A DNA stretch of 20,935 nt, from NCBI GenBank assembly GCA_964349515.1, contig CAYGHG010000041.1, positions 1 through 20,935 of the forward strand, read 5' to 3'. The stretch comes from CAYGHG01 sp964349515 (lineage in GTDB: Bacteria; Oederibacteriota; PGYV01; CAYGHG01). Each line of letters begins with the position of its first letter. Within the stretch, counting starts at the first letter, position 1. The notes beneath the pieces are model-generated. The model saw only the letters and a list, made by a program, of their open reading frames with translations, had not been told where the DNA came from and did not search any database. Position numbers and translations under genes: made by a program. Of the stretch, positions 6,540 to 13,961 are shown in pieces.

Positions 6540-9500
6540 TTGAGCGCCTATTCAAAAAGATTTTTTCTGAAGTTTTCATTAATTTCGTTTTTACTTGTTT
6601 TTATTCCTGTTGCGGCGCACAGCGCCTATCTCATTTCATCACTTGATTTCAGGATAAACCCGACTGCCCAGACCGCCAAAATCGGCGACACCATACATTT
6701 TAATATGGCGGTTATAGACGCGTCGCAGACTTATCTTAACGTGACAAGCGTAGTCAGCGTGAGCACAACTTCAATAGTAATAAGCAGCATGCTTTTCCCG
6801 GCCGCCGAGCCGACAGTCGCCAACCCGCTTTATATCTATGACGGCGCGAGGACGTGGAGGGTGACAAACTATACCAATTCGGCAATAAGGTCTGTTACAC
6901 TAAACAACTCAAACCTGATTGCGGGTTTCACTCTTTCAAATTATGGAACCCTTGAGTATGCGGATTTCGCGGGTGCTACAGGCGTTATGGCGTCGGGGGG
7001 GAGCGCAAATATTGCCATAGGCAGTGTATTGACGGCGGTTGAGCTATATGATGACGGAAATCCCCTGAACAACGACGTGACCGCAGGTGACGGAATATAT
7101 AACTGCAGTTTTACAGTGCTTGAGGCATATAAATTTAATATATTCAGCGGCAAAGTGGAGGGGTTTTTTAGAAAAAACAATGTTTCCGCCACAAATAATC
7201 AGTTTATGTCTCCCACGCCGATAAGCATAGACGGTGTGAGGCCTTTTGTACTCGGGGCTTTTGCTGAACCCAGTGTTTTTAATCCAAATAAGGATGTGCT
7301 TCAGCTTTTCTACGGATTGTCGGAGTCGGCGGACGTGACGCTTAAAGTATTTTATAACAATGTTACGGTAAGGGTGCTTACAGCATCAGGGAACTACCAG
7401 TATAATAATTTCCCGTTTATTTGGGACGGCAGGGATTTGTCAGGCAGCATACAGACTGACGGCAGGTATGTGTATGAGTTCAGTCTTAATGATAAAGCGG
7501 GCAACTCCGGTCAGAAGTATACCGGGATAATAATACTGACAACCATAGAAATAAATGTGGAACTTGAAGTAATAGACCCTGATTTTACCCACGGCGGGTA
7601 TGAAGAAATGTTTGTTTATTTGAAGGCAAAGCAGACTATGAAAAACGCCACCAGAGAAAATCTTGTAAATGTGGGTTTTGATTATTTTTACGACAATTCC
7701 GTAACCTATTCCGCGAGTTACAAAAACTATCCGTTTTTTATGACGCAGGTCAGAATTTTTGACGCATTTGGAGAACAGTTTAGGCTTGTTCCCTATGAAC
7801 ATTCGCCTTCTGTGGACATGGACAGGATATATGTAAATACCATGCTGGACCCGGGGTTATATGATGAGGCAACCGGACTCACGCTTAACGTTCATGCAGC
7901 AAATCTTTACATGGAAGAAGATATCTGCGGCGCTACAAATACAGTCGTATATGTTTCAGGTGACGGTGTGGATGAAAATGATTATGACAGTGTTTTTGGC
8001 ACCCCGCCTGTATATAAAGGGGGCGGTGTATATTACGCTGAGTATGAACTGCGTCTTTATGGAGAAGAACTTGAACCGGGTATGTACTATCTGGGTGTTC
8101 TGTCGAAGCTGTGCGGCAAAGCTCTGGAATTGGCGGGTGATCTTGTAGCGGGTGAAACTATTTGCGGTGAAGAATATTATGCATATTCTACCCACGCATA
8201 TCCGGATTTTTTGTCGGGAATGGGAATACGGTCTCCTATAGCTTACATGGGATTCAGGGTTGAACCCAGGCCGGGTGGAATACCTGTAGACACAATACCT
8301 CCGGTGGTTATTGCCAACTCGGAATATCCGTCCAATAATACTATTTTGGATTTAGGTGAAATAAACACCGCGAATTTTATTAAGGTTACCCTGAAAGATA
8401 CAGGTGTAGGACCAGGTTCTACGAATTTAAGCACGATAGAACTCTATGACCCCAACGGCAGTGCCGTACCCGGCAAAAAAGCCTGGAACGGCGGTACTGC
8501 GGGCTCAACTACGTGGGAGCTATACTATATTCCAGACAATCCGCTAACTCTCGGCGGACAGTACACCTGTAAAGTAACGCCTGTTGATGGAATGAACAAT
8601 ATCGGAACAGAATTCTCATTTACCTTCTCTGTGCTTGACCCGAATATTCCCGTGTCTGACGTAACTGTTGTATCCGCGTCCGGCGGGTTTGTAAAACTTT
8701 CCCAGTCAACCACGAGCCAGGTTTCGTTCCTGGTGAGCAGAATCAAGGCCACTCTTGTAAAGGGAAGTTCTGTTGAAGTGGACTGGCAGAATTCCACGGT
8801 AACAGTCAGAAATGAAGCGGGAGCGCTCGTGAGCGGCACTGCGGTATATCTGACCGGCACCAATATTATAGAATTCAGGCCTTCTGTTTCAATAAAAGAC
8901 GGTAAGTACACAGTGTATGTAAATGCAGTCTCGCTGCCTTTTGGAGGCAAGTCATATACGGCGGTTTATTCATATAAGTTCTACGTCACCACAGCGGGTA
9001 ACTACTATGTAAACCTCTCAGGTACGGGTGAGAACACGACCACTTATATGCGTATTGCGAGCTTCTCTGATACTGTTTCGGGTATTTATGCCTCGGGGGT
9101 TGAAATCGCGCCGGCGGATTTAACGGTAAATTCAGTAACCTCGGCGTCAATTTATGCTCCTCCTACCGGCTATACACAGGTAGGGAACGTGGTTGCCTTC
9201 AGCGCGCCGGGCTACAGCCTGCCGCTGACGTTCAATTCAAATTACTGCGAAGCGGCGATAAGGATGCATTACACTCAGGAGCAGAGGAACGGCCTTGCCG
9301 TGCTGAACTTAACGGAGAAAGACCTGACGCTCTGGAGATGGAACGGTACATCCGCTTGGGTTCAGATACAGACTATCAGCGATCCTGTAAACAGCGGCAC
9401 TGATAATTATCTGGAAACAGTCATTACAGAAATACCGGCCATGAACCAGTTTGCGATTATGAGGCCCTTTACCCCATCTACTGGCGGCGGAGGCACCGGT

Positions 9501-9887
9501 GGAACTGTTATTGAGCCGGTTGTTCGTTTTGACAACACAAAACTCTTTAACCCTGATACAGGGTATGCAAAAGTTTATTATACCGGGAACTTAACCGGTG
9601 ACATCGGGCCGGTAGGGGGCTCGGGAAACGTAGAGGTGAGCATATACTCGGTTTCCGGGCAGAAGGTCAGGTCATTTGATTACCAAAACCCGGCTGAGAC
9701 ATATCTGTTTACAGGAAGCGACGCAAACCCCTTTAACGCGCTTGAGGAAAGGTTCTACATAATGTGGGACGGCAAAAATGACAGGGGCGCGCTTGTCAGG
9801 AACGGGATGTATATGTTTAAGATAAAAATAAAGAAAGCCTCGGGTGAGACGGAGACAATATCAAGGCTTATGGCGGTGGTGAAATGA
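6540..9887 (+). CDS. Large secreted multi-domain protein with Ig-like and FlgD-like domains
   Basis: A 1115-residue extracytoplasmic protein. A signal peptide (about 1-28: SKRFFLKF, then a hydrophobic run, then AAHSA) is followed by an N-terminal beta domain with an ELYDDG...DGIYNCSF segment near 175-190. A FlgD-like Ig domain lies at about 240-330 (FNPNKD, FIWDGRD, DGRYVYEF). Residues about 440-545 contain three Cys-Gly pairs. A bacterial Ig/Big_5-like domain starting DTIPPVV covers about 583-700. Further beta domains lead to a Gly/Thr linker (GGGGTGGT, about 980-990) and a C-terminal FlgD/T9SS-type domain (about 996-1115: VEVSIYSVSGQKVRSF, IMWDGKNDRG, GMYMFKIKI). Such C-terminal domains are known from surface or secreted proteins with PorV partners. 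The start is TTG, with GGAGG 5 nt upstream. The stop overlaps the PorV-like gene (ATGA). No enzymatic motif is seen, so a structural or adhesive role is inferred. Confidence 0.88.
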   Translation: MSAYSKRFFLKFSLISFLLVFIPVAAHSAYLISSLDFRINPTAQTAKIGDTIHFNMAVIDASQTYLNVTSVVSVSTTSIVISSMLFPAAEPTVANPLYIYDGARTWRVTNYTNSAIRSVTLNNSNLIAGFTLSNYGTLEYADFAGATGVMASGGSANIAIGSVLTAVELYDDGNPLNNDVTAGDGIYNCSFTVLEAYKFNIFSGKVEGFFRKNNVSATNNQFMSPTPISIDGVRPFVLGAFAEPSVFNPNKDVLQLFYGLSESADVTLKVFYNNVTVRVLTASGNYQYNNFPFIWDGRDLSGSIQTDGRYVYEFSLNDKAGNSGQKYTGIIILTTIEINVELEVIDPDFTHGGYEEMFVYLKAKQTMKNATRENLVNVGFDYFYDNSVTYSASYKNYPFFMTQVRIFDAFGEQFRLVPYEHSPSVDMDRIYVNTMLDPGLYDEATGLTLNVHAANLYMEEDICGATNTVVYVSGDGVDENDYDSVFGTPPVYKGGGVYYAEYELRLYGEELEPGMYYLGVLSKLCGKALELAGDLVAGETICGEEYYAYSTHAYPDFLSGMGIRSPIAYMGFRVEPRPGGIPVDTIPPVVIANSEYPSNNTILDLGEINTANFIKVTLKDTGVGPGSTNLSTIELYDPNGSAVPGKKAWNGGTAGSTTWELYYIPDNPLTLGGQYTCKVTPVDGMNNIGTEFSFTFSVLDPNIPVSDVTVVSASGGFVKLSQSTTSQVSFLVSRIKATLVKGSSVEVDWQNSTVTVRNEAGALVSGTAVYLTGTNIIEFRPSVSIKDGKYTVYVNAVSLPFGGKSYTAVYSYKFYVTTAGNYYVNLSGTGENTTTYMRIASFSDTVSGIYASGVEIAPADLTVNSVTSASIYAPPTGYTQVGNVVAFSAPGYSLPLTFNSNYCEAAIRMHYTQEQRNGLAVLNLTEKDLTLWRWNGTSAWVQIQTISDPVNSGTDNYLETVITEIPAMNQFAIMRPFTPSTGGGGTGGTVIEPVVRFDNTKLFNPDTGYAKVYYTGNLTGDIGPVGGSGNVEVSIYSVSGQKVRSFDYQNPAETYLFTGSDANPFNALEERFYIMWDGKNDRGALVRNGMYMFKIKIKKASGETETISRLMAVVK

Positions 9888-10879
9888 TGAAAAAAGCGGC
9901 GGCAGTAATAGCGGCAATAATGATATGTGTTCCTGTTTTTGGCGAGGATTCGTCCTTTTTAGGCGGCGCCTTCACAGGAAGCGCGCAGTCGGCAAGAATA
10001 GCGGCGTTAGGCGGTGCGTTCACTGCGGTAGCGAACGACGCAAATGCCTCCTGGTGGAACCCGGCGGGCATGGCACTGCTTGACAAAAAGAAAAGCTTCA
10101 GCTTCACTTATGCGCCTACCGTGCTCGGGCTGACCACGGGGGATGCCTCTGACCTTGTCGCAGGCTATTCACAGGGGGATGCCGAGGGCTACGGCGCTAT
10201 AGGAGCAAGCGTGAGTTATAAAAGCCTGAGTATGGGCTCTGATTATGTAGGGGACCCGGAATACAAGTGGCAGGAATATACGGCGCTGGTTTCTTACGCG
10301 CTTGTACTTAACAGGTTTATGGGAATGAGCAACTTTAAATACCCGAAATACGCCGCGGGTATAAATGTAAAATACACGGGCGTAAGCAGTGACATTCCTT
10401 CCGGTTCTTCGCAGGTATCGGCCTCGGGATTTGGCGCGGACGCCGCTTTTATGATTGCGTTTAAGGACAACCTTAACATAGGGCTGATGGCAAGGGATGT
10501 GTTTACATCTGTTTCGTGGCAGAATGCTTCGACAGAGAGGATTCCTTACTCTCTCAATGCAGGCATATTTTACGGGCTCACAAGCGAAGTATTGTTAACA
10601 GGAGAGGTAAAAGCATACGAGGGCCAGGAAGGAATGCCCGTGCTTGCCGAGTACTGCGCGGGCGCTGAGTATATACTGCTTTTCGGAAAAACAGCCCAGG
10701 TGCAGAGCCTGTCTATAAGAGCGGGCGCGGCAATTGACGCTTCAGAGGATGTTTATACGGTTTCTGCGGGGCTCGGAGTGAACGTGGATAACTTCCTGAT
10801 AGATTATGCTTATCAGTATTACATAAACAGCAGTCTAAATACCCAGGGGCACAGAATAGGCGGGACTTTCTTTTTCTGA
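9884..10879 (+). CDS. PorV/PorQ-like (UPF0164-like) outer-membrane protein
   Basis: A 331-residue protein with a signal peptide (MMKKAAAVIAAIMICVPVFGE) and the hallmark start of the PorV-like family: ARIAALGGAFTAVANDANA followed by WWNPAGMA at residues 38-63. The rest is a run of amphipathic strands, and the chain ends in FFF, typical of outer-membrane barrels. In type IX secretion PorV binds the C-terminal domain of cargo and shuttles it to the attachment complex; in other phyla the function of these homologues is unproven. The gene overlaps the upstream FlgD-CTD protein by 4 nt, the arrangement expected if the two are partners. A PilT-TPR gene follows within 24 nt. Confidence 0.88.
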   Translation: MMKKAAAVIAAIMICVPVFGEDSSFLGGAFTGSAQSARIAALGGAFTAVANDANASWWNPAGMALLDKKKSFSFTYAPTVLGLTTGDASDLVAGYSQGDAEGYGAIGASVSYKSLSMGSDYVGDPEYKWQEYTALVSYALVLNRFMGMSNFKYPKYAAGINVKYTGVSSDIPSGSSQVSASGFGADAAFMIAFKDNLNIGLMARDVFTSVSWQNASTERIPYSLNAGIFYGLTSEVLLTGEVKAYEGQEGMPVLAEYCAGAEYILLFGKTAQVQSLSIRAGAAIDASEDVYTVSAGLGVNVDNFLIDYAYQYYINSSLNTQGHRIGGTFFF

Positions 10880-10903
10880 CCCTGCGGCCAAAGGGTGAAT
10901 GAA

Positions 10904-13180
10904 GTGAATCTAAACGACCTGCTCCACATAATGGTGGACAAAAAAGCTTCCGACATGCATTTAAAAGAAGGGCGCCCGCCGTTACTCCGAATAGACGGAA
11001 AAATAGCGCCCCTGGATATGCCTATTCTATCCCCCGCTGACACGCAAGAGCTGATAAATGCCTTAACAGACGAAAAACTAAGGAAAAAATTTCAAGAAAC
11101 TAACGAGATGGATTTGGCGTATAACCTTGAAGGGGTGGCCAGGTTCAGGGCAAATGCTTTTAAACAGATGGGAAAGACTGAGATAGTTTTAAGGGCTATT
11201 CCCATTAAAATACCCTCGCTTGAGGAACTTAACCTTCCTACTATACTTTCCGAAATCGCGCTTTATCCCAGGGGGCTCGTGCTTGTAACAGGCACCACAG
11301 GGAGCGGAAAATCAACAACCCTTGCAGCTATGATAAGCAAAATAAATGAAAACTACAGCGACCACATAGTCACTATTGAAGACCCGATAGAGTTTGTGCA
11401 TACGGACAGAAAAAGCAGCGTGTCGCAGCGTGAGGTAGGGCTTGATACGGATAGTTTTGCTTCCGCCCTTAAATATGTTTTAAGGCAGGATCCTGACGTT
11501 ATACTAATAGGCGAAATGAGGGACCCCATAACAGTAGGCACGGCAATTTCCGCCGCGGAAACCGGGCACATGGTGTTTTCAACCATGCATACGATGGATA
11601 CCACCCAGACTATAAACAGGATACTGGATTTTTTCCCGAAGGAACAGCAGGTGCAGATGAGGCAGCAGCTTGCTGAGGCGCTGCGTGCCGTGGTTTCTTT
11701 AAGGCTTGTAAGAAGGGCTGACGACAAGGGCATGGTGCCGGCGGTTGAAATACTTGTGGTTTCGCAGACGGTCAAAGGGTATATAGAAGAGGGAAAACTC
11801 GGACAAATACGGGACCTCATAAAAGACGGTGCTCAGTATGGAATGCAGACTTTTGACCAGTCTCTGATTAATCTTTACAGGCAGGGGCATATAACATTTG
11901 ATGAAGCAAAGAAAAATGCCACTTCTGAGCAGGAAATAGATCTTGCCATGAAGGGCATAACCTCGAGCAAGGCTTCGGCGCAGTCAATACTCGGCAATAT
12001 GTTAAAAGAGCAGAATAAAAAAGATTTTGAAGCTGCGATAAGCAGGGTAAAGGAACTTCTTTCTTCAAATAAAAGTAAAGAAGCCTACGAAATGTGCGAA
12101 AAACTCGGGGTCAAATATCCCGACGACAAACTGATAGCCGAGCTGATGCAGTCCGCCAAGATGTCCCTAAACAAAGAAGAATACACAAAGAACATAAAAA
12201 CAATTATTACCGACGGAATGGGGATATTTAAAAGCGGCAACTTAAAAGGCGCAGTACTGAAGTGGCAGGAGGGGCTGAATTTTGACCCGAATAACGCGCA
12301 GTTAAAACAGTACATACGAAGCGCGGAAGAACGGATAGCCGCCGCTGAAAATATTCCCGCAATTCTCGCGCAGGGTGTTGAATTGTATAAGAAGATGCAG
12401 TTTGACGATGCCATAGACAGGTGGAAAGAGGTGCTTGCGCTTGAGCCGGGCAACCAGAATGCCCTGTCCTACATAGAAACCGCGGAGCAAAAGAAGCGGG
12501 AGTTCAGGATAAAAAAAGAGGCTGATGAACTTTTTAACAGGGCAAAAGAAGAGTCTGAAAGGGGCAATGACTTGGAGGCCCTGATAATTATGAAACGAGC
12601 GATGCTTGTGAGGCCGGCAGAAGAGGTAAAGGCTGCTTTTGAAGAGGTGCACAAGAAACTTCTCTCTGAAAATTTCGGGGATGATACGGAGGCCGAAATT
12701 ATTGCCGAGGCATTCAGAAAGGGCGTTGAGAAACTGCTTGAAGAGGACTATTTCACTGCGATTAAAGAGTGGAAAAAAGCCATAGAGAAAAGGCCGCTTG
12801 AAAAGAAACTCAAGGACTACATAGACAGGGTAAAGCAGCTGCTGAAAATCAGGCTTGAAGAGCTGATACAAAAAGCTGATGAAGCTTACAGGTCAAGGAA
12901 TATTCCGGATGCTATGGGGTATATTAACAAATTGCTTTTAATGGACCCTTTAAATGAACAGGCGCTTAAATACCAGCGGGACTTGAAACCTCTGGCCGAG
13001 GAACAGGCGCAGAAACTCTATTCTGAAGGCATAGACATGATGAATTCTGGGCGCCTTGCCGAGGCAAAAACAAAAATGTTTATGGTAATGAAAATCGCTC
13101 CGGACCATATGACCGCGAAAAAGAGGCTGGAAGAGATAAACGAAAGCTTAGACAGGCTAAAGGGCAATAAGAACGTCTGA
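10904..13180 (+). CDS. PilT-type twitching ATPase fused to a long C-terminal TPR-like region
   Basis: Residues 1-about 350 are a complete PilT-family hexameric ATPase, which in type IV pili powers retraction at the inner membrane. Seen are the N-terminal ASDMHL motif, Walker A GTTGSGKST (K136), Asp box TIEDPIEF (E159, D160), Walker B ILIGEMRDP (E204), His box STMHT (H229, also H222), and QIRDLIKDG in place of the retraction motif AIRNLIRE. Normal PilT ends near here. This protein continues for about 400 residues of alpha-helical TPR-like repeats with the pattern GN/DD-x-x-x-A-x-x-x-W-x-x-x-L...P, for instance near 445-465, 498-518 and 613-633, then a last repeat near 707-735. GTG 10904 is preferred because AAGGG (10891-10895) lies 8 nt upstream. 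GTG 10895 is in frame and would add three residues. The last codon overlaps the next ATG (TGATG). No other pilus genes are nearby. Confidence 0.92.
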   Translation: MNLNDLLHIMVDKKASDMHLKEGRPPLLRIDGKIAPLDMPILSPADTQELINALTDEKLRKKFQETNEMDLAYNLEGVARFRANAFKQMGKTEIVLRAIPIKIPSLEELNLPTILSEIALYPRGLVLVTGTTGSGKSTTLAAMISKINENYSDHIVTIEDPIEFVHTDRKSSVSQREVGLDTDSFASALKYVLRQDPDVILIGEMRDPITVGTAISAAETGHMVFSTMHTMDTTQTINRILDFFPKEQQVQMRQQLAEALRAVVSLRLVRRADDKGMVPAVEILVVSQTVKGYIEEGKLGQIRDLIKDGAQYGMQTFDQSLINLYRQGHITFDEAKKNATSEQEIDLAMKGITSSKASAQSILGNMLKEQNKKDFEAAISRVKELLSSNKSKEAYEMCEKLGVKYPDDKLIAELMQSAKMSLNKEEYTKNIKTIITDGMGIFKSGNLKGAVLKWQEGLNFDPNNAQLKQYIRSAEERIAAAENIPAILAQGVELYKKMQFDDAIDRWKEVLALEPGNQNALSYIETAEQKKREFRIKKEADELFNRAKEESERGNDLEALIIMKRAMLVRPAEEVKAAFEEVHKKLLSENFGDDTEAEIIAEAFRKGVEKLLEEDYFTAIKEWKKAIEKRPLEKKLKDYIDRVKQLLKIRLEELIQKADEAYRSRNIPDAMGYINKLLLMDPLNEQALKYQRDLKPLAEEQAQKLYSEGIDMMNSGRLAEAKTKMFMVMKIAPDHMTAKKRLEEINESLDRLKGNKNV

Positions 13181-13836
13181 TGAAAAAGATATTGTTCCCG
13201 GTTTTTGGGGTGGTGTTTGTTTTTCTCTCCGTATCAGGCATAGCCGAATTTTCAAGAATGCTGTCGGGTTTTTCCATAGAATCAAAAATCGAACTTTTTT
13301 TTATGATAGGGTTTGTGGCCTACCTGATTGTCCATATGGTTTTTTATAAGCCTGTCTTTATACACGTTATGGCCCATGAACTGACCCACGCTCTGTGGGC
13401 TTTTTTGTTCGGCGGCAAAACAAAAAAACTTGAGGTCTCAAGCGGCGGCGGGCGCGTGCTGATCAGCAAAACAAATTTTCTTATAACTCTTGCGCCATAT
13501 TTTTTCCCCCTGTACACTTTTCTTTTTTCCATAGTATTTGCCATAGCCCAGGACCGCTACAGGCCTTATGTGGCGTTCTTTGTCGGAGCCAGCCTGTCAT
13601 TTCATATTGCCCTTACTCTTTATTCGCTTCGTTCCAGCCAGTCCGACCTGAGGGAGGACTCTGATATATTCTTTTCGCTTTCGTTTGTGACGTTTATGAA
13701 CCTGGTTGTTCTTGCAATGATACTGTCGCTGATATCAGATAAGATTTCATTTGGGGATTTTATGAAAGAAATGTTTACAGGTACGGTCAGGATAACTGCG
13801 GGATTCTTTGGGTGGATAAACAGGGTAATCAGCTGA
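13180..13836 (+). CDS. Multi-pass membrane protein with HELTH motif, M50-like putative metalloprotease
   Basis: A 218-residue integral membrane protein with about five hydrophobic segments (roughly 5-22, 41-58, 98-122, 128-150, 163-185). AHELTHALWAFLFGG places an HExxH zinc motif (H66, E67, H70) at the start of a membrane helix, as in M50-type intramembrane metalloproteases and the M50B-like family. A third ligand could be D156 in SQSDLRED, after a transmembrane helix, but I do not see the classic NPDG motif, so proteolytic activity is uncertain. A non-proteolytic membrane protein with a chance HExxH is the alternative. Its ATG shares one base with the stop of the PilT-TPR gene, so it is translationally coupled to it. 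A perfect hairpin follows the stop. Confidence 0.8.
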   Translation: MKKILFPVFGVVFVFLSVSGIAEFSRMLSGFSIESKIELFFMIGFVAYLIVHMVFYKPVFIHVMAHELTHALWAFLFGGKTKKLEVSSGGGRVLISKTNFLITLAPYFFPLYTFLFSIVFAIAQDRYRPYVAFFVGASLSFHIALTLYSLRSSQSDLREDSDIFFSLSFVTFMNLVVLAMILSLISDKISFGDFMKEMFTGTVRITAGFFGWINRVIS

Positions 13837-13838
13837 AG

Positions 13839-13884
13839 AAGTTATGGCAATATTTGGGGTCGAACCCAAATATTGCCATAACTT
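13839..13884 (+). terminator. 20-bp perfect hairpin after the PilT/PorV operon (probable terminator)
   Basis: Two 20-base arms (13839-13858 and 13865-13884) are exact reverse complements around a six-base loop GTCGAA. It starts 2 nt after the stop codon at 13836. Only two more T follow the 3' arm (four T in a row, counting the arm), and the stem is AT-rich, so as an intrinsic terminator it is atypical. It could instead act as an mRNA 3'-end stabiliser or be a repeat unit. Its position between an operon end and the next promoter favours a termination role. Confidence 0.55.
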
Positions 13885-13892
13885 TTAGTATC

Positions 13893-13920
13893 TTGACTTT
13901 TTCGGGTTAAATGCTATATT
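13893..13920 (+). promoter_or_regulatory. Sigma70-like promoter of the GH94 gene
   Basis: TTGACT (13893-13898) and TATATT (13915-13920) are separated by 16 bases. Initiation near 13927 would leave a leader of about 35 nt with AGGGG (13951-13955) ahead of the ATG at 13962. Confidence 0.65.
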
Positions 13921-13921
13921 C

Positions 13922-13937
13922 ACTAAAGCGCTTTAGT
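13922..13937. promoter_or_regulatory. 16-bp perfect palindrome, LacI-family-type operator
   Basis: ACTAAAGCGCTTTAGT is its own reverse complement. Its AAAGCGCTTT core with a central CG is the form bound by many LacI/GalR-family regulators, which often control sugar genes. It begins one base after the -10 box and covers the expected transcription start of the glycoside phosphorylase gene, the classical position for repression. No LacI-family gene lies in the window. Binding is inferred. Confidence 0.6.
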
Positions 13938-13961
13938 AAAAATACTTTTCAGGGGTGAAAC

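Noticed and set aside
12302..12871. 189-codon - strand open frame under the TPR region
   Set aside because: Antisense to repetitive Lys/Glu-rich coding sequence, which yields Leu/Phe-rich shadow frames; no start signal.
13850..13872. tRNA T-arm-like GGGTCGAACCC
   Set aside because: No acceptor, D or anticodon arms around it; it is simply the apex of the long hairpin.
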